A stretch of DNA of 64,000 nt, taken from the NCBI GenBank assembly GCA_902363675.1, contig CABJAV010000006.1, positions 1-64,000 on the forward strand, read 5' to 3'. A program made the translations under genes and the position numbers. The stretch comes from Lachnospiraceae bacterium. Its GTDB lineage: Bacteria; Bacillota; Clostridia; Lachnospirales; Lachnospiraceae. Below the pieces are notes generated by a model. It made no database searches and had not been told where the DNA came from. It saw only the letters and a list, made by a program, of their open reading frames with translations. This document shows positions 17,620-26,556 of the stretch, one piece after another (positions within the stretch are counted from its first letter, which is position 1; every line of letters starts with the position of its first letter).

Positions 17620-20600
17620 ATGAAGTGGACAACCGAACAACAAAAAGTAATTGATCTGCGTGACCGTGATATTCTCGTATCTGCTGCCGCCGGTTCGGGA
17701 AAGACGGCCGTGCTGGTCGAGCGAATCATTCAAAGAATTACCGATAAGAAGCATCCGGTAGATATTGACCGTCTGCTTGTTGTGACATTTACGAAAGCAG
17801 CGGCAGCGGAGATGCGGGAGAGAATCGGAGCCGCCATAGAGGCACAGTGCGAGCAGTATCCGGAAGATATGCACCTGCGCCGCCAGTCTGCACTATTACA
17901 CAATGCCATGATTACAACGATTGACAGTTTCTGCCTGTTTGTTGTGCGGAATCATTTTGAGGAGATTAATTTAGACCCGAATTTTCGCATTGCGGATGAG
18001 GGGGAAATGAAACTCTTAGAACAGGATGTTATGCAGGAAGTGTTTGAGGGACAGTATGCCAATCAGGCGGAAAGCTTTTTGCATCTGATCGATGCTTATG
18101 CCGGTAAGAGGAGTGATCAGGCGGTAAGGGATATGGTAAGTAAGATTTATCATATTTCACTGAGCAGTCCGTGGCCGCTGGAATGGATGGAAGGACTTGT
18201 TGCACCGTATCAGGTGAAAAATAAAGAAGAACTGCAACAGACACAGATGATACAGGAAATCGTAACGCATGTCAGACAGCTGGTTTCGGATATGAAGATG
18301 CAGTTGGAACATCTGATGCATCTGGCATTGGCAGAGGATGGTCCGTCTGCATACGCGACAACCATTGAGCAGGATATCAAATTGCTGGAAGATGTGGATG
18401 CCTGTGCGGATTATGAGCAGATGCAGACTTTTTTTACTGGACTGAAATTTGGCAATCTGTCTGCTATCCGGAAATTTACAGGGGATCCGATCAAGAAGGA
18501 AACCGTTCAGACAACGCGCAATGCGATCAAAAAAGAGATTGAAACGATAAAAACAAAGTATTTTGGCATGAATCTGAACTTGCTGTTAGAGCAGGTAACC
18601 CGTTTGGAGCCGATTGCCGGAGAACTGGTGGAGCTTTCTATTTTGTATGCCAAAGCAATGGTTGCGGGAAAGCGTAAAAAGCGTATCGTGGATTTCTCGG
18701 ATATTGAGCATTTTGCGTTGCAGATTCTTGTGGATGATAAGACAAAAAAGTGTCGGCATACGGCAGAGGAATTCCGGAGACATTTTGAAGAAATCATGAT
18801 TGATGAGTATCAGGACAGTAACCAGGTACAGGAAGAAATTATGACGGCAATCTCCAGACATGAAGAGGGCGGTCACAACATGTTTATGGTTGGAGATGTC
18901 AAACAGAGCATTTACCGCTTCCGACTTGCCCGTCCGGAACTGTTTATGGGAAAATATGCGCTTTTTTCGACAGCGGATGCCAGACAGCAGCGCATTGATC
19001 TGCATCAGAATTTCCGAAGCAGACAGGAAGTTGTGGATTTCTGCAATGACGTTTTTTATAAAATCATGAGCCCGGATCTGGGACGTGTAACGTATGATGA
19101 CGATGCGGCACTTTACTGCGGAGCGTCCTATCCGGCCAATGCCGATATGCAGGCGGAACTTCTGCTTCTCGATGAGGCGGATGACATGCTTAAGGAGCAG
19201 GAGAATCTGGACAAAAAGCAGATGGAAGCGCACATGGTAGCTACGAAAATCCAATGGCTGATGAAGCACCAGAAAGTCGTGGACAAAGCGAGTGGACAGC
19301 TTCGACCCATACGATATGGAGACATCGTGATTCTGTTTCGTAGTCTGAAGAACTGGGGAACGGATTTTGTGTCTGTGTTAGGGGAGCATGACATCCCGGC
19401 ACATGTAGAAACTTCTACCGGCTATTTTTCTGCACTCGAAGTGCAGACGATATTAAGTTACTTAAGAATCCTGGATAATCCGTATCAGGATATTCCGATG
19501 GCAGCTGTACTGAAATCTCCAATTGTGGGACTGGATGAGGAAGAACTGGCCCAGATCCGTGTCAGTGATCCGACGGTTTCGTTTGCAGCAGCCGCATTAA
19601 AACAGATGCAGGAAGCCACGGAAGGTCCATTGGCAGAATTCTATGAGAATTATTCCAGCCTGCGTCAGGAACGGGATTTGCCGATTCATGAACTGATACA
19701 AAAGATCCTGGCGGTGACCGGATACGGCAATTATGCACAGGCGATGCCTGCCGGAGACCGCAGGGGGGCCAATCTGCAGATGTTGATTGAAAAGGCGGTG
19801 GATTATGAAAAGACAAGTTATCGCGGACTGTTTCATTTTGTGCGGTATATCGATCAGTTGCAGAAATACGAGATCGATTATGGTGAGGCGGATACGACCG
19901 GAGAGAATGCGGATGTTGTTCGCATTATGACAATCCATAAAAGTAAAGGTCTGGAATTTCCGGTTGTGTTTGTATCGGGCATGGCAAAACATTTTAATCA
20001 GATGGATACCAATGACAAACTGGTAGTGCATCCGGATCTTGGTATGGGAATCTGTGAGATTTCCGGTAAGCCCAAGGTAAAGAAAAACTGCCTCTTCCGT
20101 TCGGCAATCGCAGACAATCTGCGCAGGGAAAATCTCGGAGAGGAACTTCGTGTTCTGTATGTTGCACTGACCCGTGCAAAGGAGAAACTGATCCTCACAG
20201 GTGTAATTAAGGACGGGGAAAAGACGATAGGAAAATACACCGGAAACACAATTCCGAAGAAACCGATTGGTTATCGTGAGCGTGTGGGCGCTGCCAGTTA
20301 TCTGGACTGGGTACTGCCGGCAATGCTGTCTTATCCGGATAAGTACACGATTACATGGACGGATCCAAGGGAGATTGTCTGGGAGACCGTAAAAGAAGTT
20401 GCAGAAAAGCAGATGGATTATCAGGAGCTTATGGCGCATATACAGAATGCTAATCTTGAGGATGTGCAAAAGTATGAGAAACTGTTTTCCTACGAATATC
20501 CTTATAAAAGCCAGGCGGGACGCAAAAGCAAATATTCGGTTTCGGAATTAAAGCATGCTTCCATGGTATTACAGTACGATCAGACGGAGGGTGAAGCGCA

Positions 20601-21213
20601 GGTGCCGGAATTCCTGCTGGAAGAACATGAATCTTATGTGCCGGATTTTGCCAGAGAAGGGGACGAAAAAGAGACTACCGTATCGCTGGTGAATCCGGGT
20701 GCACTTCGTGGAACGGCAGTGCATCGTGTGATGGAGTGTCTGGATTTTATGGCTTTGGCCAAAATCGATCAAACGGATGCAAAAGCAGTGCAGCAGTTTG
20801 TGGCAGAACAGCTGGATCGGATGAAAGCATCCGGTGAGCTGATGGAAGAATATTATAACCTGATTGTTCCTGCAACGATTGAAGGCTTTGTAAAAAGCCC
20901 GGTTGCCATGCGTATGGCAAAAGCAGCGTGCAAAGGGGAACTGTATCGGGAAAAACCGTTCGTTATGCAACATGAGGATGTGCTCGTACAGGGAATCATT
21001 GATGTGTTCTGGATGGAAGAAGACAATATTATTTTGCTGGACTATAAAACAGACCGCATCAAAAAGGGCGAAGAACTTGTCATGCGTTATGAGACACAGT
21101 TGCGCCTGTACGCGGATGCATTAAGCCGTGTTTTTTCCAATGAAACGGTGCATAAAGAAGCGGAGGAATGTTTACTCTATTCTTTCCACTTACAGGAGGT
21201 AGTACGTATATGA
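17620..21213 (+). CDS. addA: AddA subunit of the AddAB helicase-nuclease
   Basis: AddA, 1197 residues: UvrD-type helicase fused to a RecB-like nuclease. Walker A is AAAGSGKTAVLV, motif II MIDEYQDSN, motif III VGDVKQSIYRFR, motif V/VI region MTIHKSKGLEFPVV and ALTRAKEKL. The C-terminal nuclease has GIIDVFW and LLDYKTDR with the catalytic Asp-x-Lys. It unwinds and cuts DNA ends with AddB. Its TGA overlaps the maf start codon (ATGA). Confidence 0.97.
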   Translation: MKWTTEQQKVIDLRDRDILVSAAAGSGKTAVLVERIIQRITDKKHPVDIDRLLVVTFTKAAAAEMRERIGAAIEAQCEQYPEDMHLRRQSALLHNAMITTIDSFCLFVVRNHFEEINLDPNFRIADEGEMKLLEQDVMQEVFEGQYANQAESFLHLIDAYAGKRSDQAVRDMVSKIYHISLSSPWPLEWMEGLVAPYQVKNKEELQQTQMIQEIVTHVRQLVSDMKMQLEHLMHLALAEDGPSAYATTIEQDIKLLEDVDACADYEQMQTFFTGLKFGNLSAIRKFTGDPIKKETVQTTRNAIKKEIETIKTKYFGMNLNLLLEQVTRLEPIAGELVELSILYAKAMVAGKRKKRIVDFSDIEHFALQILVDDKTKKCRHTAEEFRRHFEEIMIDEYQDSNQVQEEIMTAISRHEEGGHNMFMVGDVKQSIYRFRLARPELFMGKYALFSTADARQQRIDLHQNFRSRQEVVDFCNDVFYKIMSPDLGRVTYDDDAALYCGASYPANADMQAELLLLDEADDMLKEQENLDKKQMEAHMVATKIQWLMKHQKVVDKASGQLRPIRYGDIVILFRSLKNWGTDFVSVLGEHDIPAHVETSTGYFSALEVQTILSYLRILDNPYQDIPMAAVLKSPIVGLDEEELAQIRVSDPTVSFAAAALKQMQEATEGPLAEFYENYSSLRQERDLPIHELIQKILAVTGYGNYAQAMPAGDRRGANLQMLIEKAVDYEKTSYRGLFHFVRYIDQLQKYEIDYGEADTTGENADVVRIMTIHKSKGLEFPVVFVSGMAKHFNQMDTNDKLVVHPDLGMGICEISGKPKVKKNCLFRSAIADNLRRENLGEELRVLYVALTRAKEKLILTGVIKDGEKTIGKYTGNTIPKKPIGYRERVGAASYLDWVLPAMLSYPDKYTITWTDPREIVWETVKEVAEKQMDYQELMAHIQNANLEDVQKYEKLFSYEYPYKSQAGRKSKYSVSELKHASMVLQYDQTEGEAQVPEFLLEEHESYVPDFAREGDEKETTVSLVNPGALRGTAVHRVMECLDFMALAKIDQTDAKAVQQFVAEQLDRMKASGELMEEYYNLIVPATIEGFVKSPVAMRMAKAACKGELYREKPFVMQHEDVLVQGIIDVFWMEEDNIILLDYKTDRIKKGEELVMRYETQLRLYADALSRVFSNETVHKEAEECLLYSFHLQEVVRI

Positions 21214-21839
21214 GTCAGATGATTTTGGCGTCGGCATCGCCGCGGCGAAAAGAATTGTTAGAACAGATCGGGGCAGAGTTTGTAATCTGTCCGGCAAAGG
21301 GAGAGGAAGTAATCACAGAGACGGATCCGTCGGCGGTCGTTATGGAATTGTCCCGGCAAAAAGCAGAGGAAGTAGCTTACGGAGTACTTATTTATAATGA
21401 ACAGCATGCCGATCTTGCAACCCCACAGGATATTCTTGTGATCGGAGCGGATACAGTAGTTGCCTATGAGAATCAGATTCTTGGAAAACCAAAAGATGAG
21501 GAAGATGCCAGGCGGATGCTTACGATGTTATCCGGAAAAACGCATAGTGTCTATACGGGTGTGACATTTGTGTTCATTGATAAAGAAGGTCGAACCGGAG
21601 AACACTGCTTTTTTGAAAAGACGGATGTCTGTATGTATCCATTAAAAGAAGAGGAGATTGACCGTTATATTCAAAGCGGTGATCCGATGGATAAAGCGGG
21701 AAGCTATGGAATACAGGGGCGTTTTGCTATCCATATTAAGGAGATACGTGGCGATTATAACAATGTGGTAGGACTTCCGGTGGCGCGTTTGTACCAGGAA
21801 CTGCAAAAGCTCGGAGTCAGCATCTGGGAATACCGATAG
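21210..21839 (+). CDS. maf: Maf-family nucleoside triphosphate pyrophosphatase
   Basis: Maf protein, 209 residues, hydrolysing modified or non-canonical nucleoside triphosphates to monophosphates; historically linked to septum inhibition. The N-terminal LASASPRRKELLEQIG, the acidic VIGADTVV and the GKPKDEEDA/LSGKTHSVYTG segments are diagnostic. DKAGSYGIQG occurs near the C-terminus. The start is the ATG overlapping the addA stop, behind AGGAGGT; the open frame extends upstream inside addA. Confidence 0.95.
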   Translation: MSQMILASASPRRKELLEQIGAEFVICPAKGEEVITETDPSAVVMELSRQKAEEVAYGVLIYNEQHADLATPQDILVIGADTVVAYENQILGKPKDEEDARRMLTMLSGKTHSVYTGVTFVFIDKEGRTGEHCFFEKTDVCMYPLKEEEIDRYIQSGDPMDKAGSYGIQGRFAIHIKEIRGDYNNVVGLPVARLYQELQKLGVSIWEYR

Positions 21840-21975
21840 AGTGAAATGGTACCTTTCCCTTTTAATCATGAAATTACGGTTGTAGGAGAAACCGTTGTCA
21901 GGTATAATACGAATACAAGGGAACGATTCGCAAGTTCTGAAAATAAAAGAAATATCAAAACAGGAGGGCGATATT

Positions 21976-22239
21976 ATGTATGAATATGATGATGAGGTAT
22001 TAAATTATTTTTTAGAGAATCAGCAGCAGCTTTTTCCGGAAAATGTAGCAGATACATTGGAAGAGGCAGAGAACTTTTTAGAGGATTGTATGGCAGTCGT
22101 ATGCGACAACCTCAAAGATGTTAAAGATTATTTTGATGAGGCAGGAATGGATATCGCAGGAATGAGCGATGACGAAATCCTTGAGGCTAGTGAAGTATTT
22201 GCACTTCCGAGTGGAAGATTCCTGATCGTAGAAGGATAG
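21976..22239 (+). CDS. Small acidic protein, function unknown
   Basis: An 87-residue, strongly acidic protein starting MYEYDDEVLNYFLENQQQLF behind GGAGGG. No membrane segment, cysteine cluster or catalytic motif is obvious beyond single residues. Repeated short helices (ADTLEEAENFLEDC, LKDVKDYFDEAG, MSDDEILEASEVF) suggest a small all-helical fold. It lies between maf and a PrsA-like lipoprotein gene, 10 bases before the latter, so probably shares that transcript. I do not recognise the family. Confidence 0.75.
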   Translation: MYEYDDEVLNYFLENQQQLFPENVADTLEEAENFLEDCMAVVCDNLKDVKDYFDEAGMDIAGMSDDEILEASEVFALPSGRFLIVEG

Positions 22240-22249
22240 ATGAAGGCAT

Positions 22250-23242
22250 ATGAAGAAAAGTAAGGCGATTTGTGTACTGGCAATTGTGGGATTGCTGTCA
22301 TCCAATCTGGGGGGATGTACAGTAGGAAACACACAGATTCGATTGGAAACCATACAGTTGCACAGCCATAAAACAGTATTTCAGATAAATAATAACAAAT
22401 GCGAATTAAAATATGCCAAGCTGTATATGTGCAATTACCGGAATCTGTACGGACGTGCTTATGGCATGGATTTAGAACCATATGATTTCGGCAGTGATTC
22501 TTTGGAGGATTATGTCAAGGATGTGACATTACAGGAACTGGCAAGAATCTACTGTATGGATATGATTGCGCAGCAGAAGAAGATGAGTCTGACCGATGAA
22601 GAAGAAAAGCTGGTAAAATCTGCGGCAGAATCTTATTATGATTCGCTTTCCAATGAAGAAAAGTCTTACATGGATGTCAAAGAGAAAGATATTGTTACGG
22701 CATATGAACATTATGCGCTTGCAGAAAAACTCTATAAGACACTGACGGAAGGTGTGGACGAGGAAGTGAGCGATGACGAAGCCAGAGTAATTCATGTGCA
22801 GCAGATTTTTGTGACAGATGAGGAGTCAGCGCGCACAGTGCAGGACTTATTAAAGAAAGGAACGGAATTCGCCACTGTGGCACAGGACTACAACCGTTCC
22901 GGTGAGGTTGACCGGACCGTGGCAAGAGGGGAATATCCAAAAGCAGTGGAAGATATTGCGTTCAATCTTAATAATGATGAATGCTCTGATATGATAAAGG
23001 TAGATGGAGGCTATTATTTTATTAAGTGTCTGAACAAGATGGAAAAAGAACTAACCGAAAAGAACAAAGATACGATTCGGACAAAGCGGGAGAAAGAACA
23101 GTTCGAAGATGCATATCAGAAATTTGTAGATTCCGCATCGTTCCAGTTAAATGACAGCTTGTGGGATGAGGTCAAATTAGATGATATGCAGTCCTTTACA
23201 ACAGACAGTTTCTTTGAAACCTACGATAGATACTTTGAATAA
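22250..23242 (+). CDS. PrsA-like peptidyl-prolyl isomerase lipoprotein
   Basis: Extracytoplasmic foldase of 330 residues. A lipoprotein signal peptide (about 1-23) ends in the lipobox LGGC. A SurA-N-like helical region follows. A parvulin domain covers about 180-270, with VIHVQQIFV, FATVAQDYN, RGEYPKAVEDIAFNL and DGGYYFIKCL matching the parvulin pattern. It should help fold secreted proteins at the membrane surface. The mature N-terminus has an unusual Ser/His-rich stretch. Followed after 39 bases by a PAP2 phosphatase gene. Confidence 0.88.
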   Translation: MKKSKAICVLAIVGLLSSNLGGCTVGNTQIRLETIQLHSHKTVFQINNNKCELKYAKLYMCNYRNLYGRAYGMDLEPYDFGSDSLEDYVKDVTLQELARIYCMDMIAQQKKMSLTDEEEKLVKSAAESYYDSLSNEEKSYMDVKEKDIVTAYEHYALAEKLYKTLTEGVDEEVSDDEARVIHVQQIFVTDEESARTVQDLLKKGTEFATVAQDYNRSGEVDRTVARGEYPKAVEDIAFNLNNDECSDMIKVDGGYYFIKCLNKMEKELTEKNKDTIRTKREKEQFEDAYQKFVDSASFQLNDSLWDEVKLDDMQSFTTDSFFETYDRYFE

Positions 23243-23281
23243 ATGGTACCCTGGAATAGTAAAACGAAAGGACACTGATAG

Positions 23282-23815
23282 ATGAATTGGGAGTTTGACT
23301 GGCTTTACGCTATGCAGCAGATTCATAATCCGGTTCTTGACCCGATCATGGTAGGATTATCCGCTTTGGGAAATGCAGGAATCCTGTGGATTATCATATC
23401 GGTCATTTGCCTGATAAAAAAAGAGACGCGAAGATGTGGTGTACAGATGATCATTTCCATGCTTGTCGTACTGGTGATCGGAAACGGAATCTTAAAGAAC
23501 CTCGTTTGCAGACAGCGTCCCTGCTGGATCGATTCGACCGTAACACTGCTTGTCAAGAATCCGAGTGATTATTCATTCCCGTCCGGGCATTCCATGAATA
23601 GTTTCACGGCAGCAGTAACCATATGGTTCTATCACAAAAAGGTGGGGGCAGCAGCAATTGCAGTTGCAACGCTGATCGCATTTTCACGCCTGTATAACTT
23701 CGTGCATTTTCCGACGGATGTGTTTGCCGGAATTGCAATCGGAAGTATTGTGGCGATCATTGTGAACTACATTATGAAATTACATAAAACAAAAAATGGA
23801 CTACGCACCAATTAA
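23282..23815 (+). CDS. PAP2-superfamily membrane phosphatase
   Basis: Membrane phosphatase of 177 residues with the three PAP2 motifs: K-x6-RP in KNLVCRQRPC, PSGHS in FPSGHSMNSF, and SR-x5-H-x3-D in SRLYNFVHFPTDV. The His in each of the last two forms the phospho-histidine mechanism. It probably dephosphorylates undecaprenyl pyrophosphate or another lipid phosphate at the outer membrane face. Convergent with htpG and separated from it by a shared hairpin. Confidence 0.93.
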   Translation: MNWEFDWLYAMQQIHNPVLDPIMVGLSALGNAGILWIIISVICLIKKETRRCGVQMIISMLVVLVIGNGILKNLVCRQRPCWIDSTVTLLVKNPSDYSFPSGHSMNSFTAAVTIWFYHKKVGAAAIAVATLIAFSRLYNFVHFPTDVFAGIAIGSIVAIIVNYIMKLHKTKNGLRTN

Positions 23816-23835
23816 AGTGCATAGTCCATTTTTTT
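23794..23835. terminator. Bidirectional terminator between the PAP2 gene and htpG
   Basis: Near-perfect dyad: AAATGGACTA with TAGTCCATTT, extended by GCAC/GTGC, with an eight-base loop and flanking A-run and T-run that serve both directions. Confidence 0.8.
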
Positions 23836-23845
23836 GTGACACATT

Positions 23846-25927
23846 TTATTTTGTGAGTAACAACATAATTTCATTACTTCTCTTTACAAACTTACTCATT
23901 GCATCCGCAGACAATGGCTGGTTGGAAAGCATGGCCAGATCATACAGCTGCTCTGCAAACATAGAAGCGTGCTCGCCATCTTTGTTCTCGAACAGATATT
24001 TTACCAGTGCATTGTTTGCATTCAGGGTAAGTGTCTGGTCTGCTGCAAACATGTTTGGATCCATACCGCCCATGCCACCGGCAGCATACATCTTCATCAT
24101 ATCCTGCATACGTCTTCCCTGCTCGGAAAGGGTAAGGATGGAAGCAACATCTGCATCTTTTAAAGATTCTACTTTTACAGTAAGCTTATCGTTATTCAAA
24201 GTCTTTTTGAACAGATCGGAGAGTGTAGTAGTCTCTTCGGTGAGATCTGCAGTATCATCACTCTTTAACGCATCTGTGACATCTGCATCGATACGTTTGA
24301 ACTGATAATGTTCGTTTCTCTGCTCAAGCTGTGTGATGAATGAAGTATCGATGTTATGGTCTAAGATTACAGCATTCATATTCTGTTCTTTGAACATCTT
24401 GATATACTGACCCTGCTGTACCTTATCTGTTACATAGTAAATTGTGCTGCGTTCCGGCTCTTTTTCTTCTGCAGCATCGTCGGTCTTGCTTTCCGCTGTT
24501 GCAGCATCATCAGCCTTGGAATCATCAGTTTCTTTCTTTTCGTCTTCTACTGGAACGAGGAGTTCCGGCAGAGTCTGATACTTATCATTGATATCCTTGA
24601 AGAGAATGTAATCATTCATCTTATCGCAGAATTTTGTATCTTTTAAGCAGCCGTATTTGATAAATGGACTGATGTCATCCCAATATTTTTCGTAGGCTTC
24701 TTTTTCGGTCTTGCACATACCGATCAGTTTGTCGGCAACCTTCTTGGTGATGTATTCGGAAATCTTTTTTACGAATCCGTCATTCTGCAGAGCGGAACGG
24801 GAAACGTTCAGTGGAAGATCCGGACAATCGATCACACCCTTTAAGAGCATTAAAAATTCCGGAATAACTTCCTTAATGTTATCTGCGATAAATACCTGAT
24901 TGTTATAAAGCTTAATGGTTCCTTCGATGGAATCATATTCGGTATTGATCTTCGGGAAGTAGAGAATACCCTTTAAGTTGAATGGATAATCCATGTTCAG
25001 ATGAATCCAGAACAGAGGCTCTTTGTAATCCATAAATACTTTGCGGTAAAATGCCTTGTAATCCTCGTCTGTACATTCACTCGGGCTCTTGGTCCAAAGA
25101 GGCTGTGTATCATTCAATGGTACCGGACGCTTTACAATTTTTAATTTATCTTTGGCAGGGGAAACTTCTACAACTTCCTTTTCGCCATTCTCGTTTTCCT
25201 TTTCCTCTGTCTTAGCTTCCTCGTGTATTTCCTCTACAACGGTATCGGTATCCAGTTTGTCTTCTTTGTCAATTGTCTCATATTCTTCCGGAGCGTTGGC
25301 TTTGCTCAGATAAATTTCAGTTGGCATGAAAGAGCAGTATTTCTCAATTACTTCACGCGCACGGTATTCGTTGGCAAATTCCAGACAGTCTTCGTTTAAG
25401 AACAAAGTAATTTCGGTACCTACACCTTCTTTTGTTCCGTCGGACATATCGAATTCCGTGCCACCGTCACTTGCCCAGTGAACCGCTGTCGCACCTTCTT
25501 TATAAGAAAGTGTATCGATGGTAACTTCGTCTGCAACCATGAATGCAGAATAGAAACCTAAACCAAAGTGACCAATAATCTGATCTGCATCAGATTTGTC
25601 TTTGTATTTCTCTACGAAATCAGTTGCGCCGGAAAAAGCAACCTGATTGATATATTCCTCAACTTCCTCTGCGGTCATTCCAAGACCGTTATCGATGAAT
25701 TTCAGAGTCTTTTCTTCCGGATTTACGATTACCTGAATCTTGGCTTTGTAATCGGCAGGGAGAGTATATTCACCGATCATATCCAGCTTCTTTAATTTGG
25801 TAATGGCATCACAGCCGTTGGAAATTAATTCACGATAGAAGATATCGTGGTCGGAATATAACCATTTTTTTATGATAGGAAACAGATTATCGCTATCAAT
25901 TGATAAAGTACCATGTTTATTTGTCAT
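23846..25927 (-). CDS. htpG: Hsp90-family chaperone HtpG
   Basis: HtpG, 693 residues. The GHKL ATPase motifs are ELISNGCDA (N-box), DNGLGMT and GHFGLGFYSAFMV. Middle and C-terminal dimerisation domains follow, with NVSRSALQND in the middle domain. Two low-complexity charged stretches interrupt it: one near residues 233-255 rich in Glu and Lys, and one near 455-490 rich in Asp, Ala and Lys. Both are longer than in the E. coli protein and recall the charged linker of eukaryotic Hsp90. Its own promoter is at 25976-26004, with a CIRCE element just upstream. Confidence 0.96.
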   Translation of the reverse strand: MTNKHGTLSIDSDNLFPIIKKWLYSDHDIFYRELISNGCDAITKLKKLDMIGEYTLPADYKAKIQVIVNPEEKTLKFIDNGLGMTAEEVEEYINQVAFSGATDFVEKYKDKSDADQIIGHFGLGFYSAFMVADEVTIDTLSYKEGATAVHWASDGGTEFDMSDGTKEGVGTEITLFLNEDCLEFANEYRAREVIEKYCSFMPTEIYLSKANAPEEYETIDKEDKLDTDTVVEEIHEEAKTEEKENENGEKEVVEVSPAKDKLKIVKRPVPLNDTQPLWTKSPSECTDEDYKAFYRKVFMDYKEPLFWIHLNMDYPFNLKGILYFPKINTEYDSIEGTIKLYNNQVFIADNIKEVIPEFLMLLKGVIDCPDLPLNVSRSALQNDGFVKKISEYITKKVADKLIGMCKTEKEAYEKYWDDISPFIKYGCLKDTKFCDKMNDYILFKDINDKYQTLPELLVPVEDEKKETDDSKADDAATAESKTDDAAEEKEPERSTIYYVTDKVQQGQYIKMFKEQNMNAVILDHNIDTSFITQLEQRNEHYQFKRIDADVTDALKSDDTADLTEETTTLSDLFKKTLNNDKLTVKVESLKDADVASILTLSEQGRRMQDMMKMYAAGGMGGMDPNMFAADQTLTLNANNALVKYLFENKDGEHASMFAEQLYDLAMLSNQPLSADAMSKFVKRSNEIMLLLTK

Positions 25928-25975
25928 TGTATATGCATCTCCTTTGTTTTAATTCGTAAGTATTCGATACAAAAA

Positions 25976-26004
25976 ATGATATATCTGCCATTTGGAAAAG
26001 TCAA
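25976..26004 (-). promoter_or_regulatory. htpG promoter
   Basis: On the minus strand: TTGACT (25999-26004), a 17-base spacer, TATCAT (25976-25981). The transcript would have a leader of about 45 bases with AAAGGAG before the ATG. Confidence 0.65.
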
Positions 26005-26011
26005 TAGAAAA

Positions 26012-26038
26012 TCAGCACTCTTTTTAGATGAGTGCTAA
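26012..26038. promoter_or_regulatory. CIRCE operator (HrcA binding site)
   Basis: TCAGCACTC-N9-GAGTGCTAA, matching the CIRCE consensus TTAGCACTC-N9-GAGTGCTAA at 17 of 18 arm positions. It lies eight bases upstream of the htpG -35 box and 62 bases before the -35 of the divergent thioesterase gene. Confidence 0.85.
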
Positions 26039-26100
26039 CAAAAACACTGGAAATGCCGAAAAACAGGGCATTTCTGTATTTCTTAAAAGTTTATAAACTG

Positions 26101-26129
26101 TGGACATCATGCCGAAAAAATGGTACCAT
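26101..26129 (+). promoter_or_regulatory. Promoter of the thioesterase gene pair
   Basis: TGGACA (26101-26106), a 17-base spacer, TACCAT (26124-26129). A moderate match, 37 bases before the start codon. Confidence 0.4.
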
Positions 26130-26166
26130 AGTATGCGGTAAATTTTAGAAAAAGGAGTATTACGAT

Positions 26167-26556
26167 ATGTTAAAAGAAGGCATTAAAGGTACACAGGAAG
26201 TGGTTGTTTCTGAAAAAAATACAGCTAAGACAATGGGAAGCGGTGCATTGGATGTGTTTGCGACACCTGCCATGATCGCCCTGATGGAAAAGACTGCCTG
26301 GGAGAGTGTACAGCCTTATCTGGAAGAAGGAAGCGGAACCGTAGGAACTCTTATGAATGTAAAACATGTAGCGGCATCTCCGGTAGGAATGAAAATTACA
26401 TGTGAGACAGAACTTGTAAAAGTAGACGGACGCGCCCTTACATTTACAGTGAAAGCTTTTGATGAAGCCGGACTGATCGGAGAGGGAGAGCATGAGCGCT
26501 TTGTAGTTTTTAATGATAAATTTCAGGCAAAGGCAGATGCAAAACTGCAGAAATAA
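26167..26556 (+). CDS. Hotdog-fold thioesterase (FlK-like)
   Basis: A 129-residue single hotdog domain resembling fluoroacetyl-CoA thioesterase FlK and its uncharacterised relatives. The conserved Thr/Glu segment is VFATPAMIALMEKTAW and the conserved His segment is GTLMNVKHVAASPVG. It probably hydrolyses a small acyl-CoA; fluoroacetyl-CoA itself is unlikely in this setting. AAAAGGAG precedes the ATG. Its TAA overlaps the next start codon (TAATG), so the two are translated together. Confidence 0.88.
   Translation: MLKEGIKGTQEVVVSEKNTAKTMGSGALDVFATPAMIALMEKTAWESVQPYLEEGSGTVGTLMNVKHVAASPVGMKITCETELVKVDGRALTFTVKAFDEAGLIGEGEHERFVVFNDKFQAKADAKLQK

Noticed and set aside
19597..20469. Long minus-strand frame of 290 codons inside addA
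   Set aside because: Antisense to a conserved helicase-nuclease; His/Cys-rich content and no start signals.
23796..24305. Plus-strand frame of 169 codons across the end of htpG
   Set aside because: It starts in the PAP2 terminator and is antisense to conserved htpG sequence; Ser/Phe-rich composition typical of a shadow frame.
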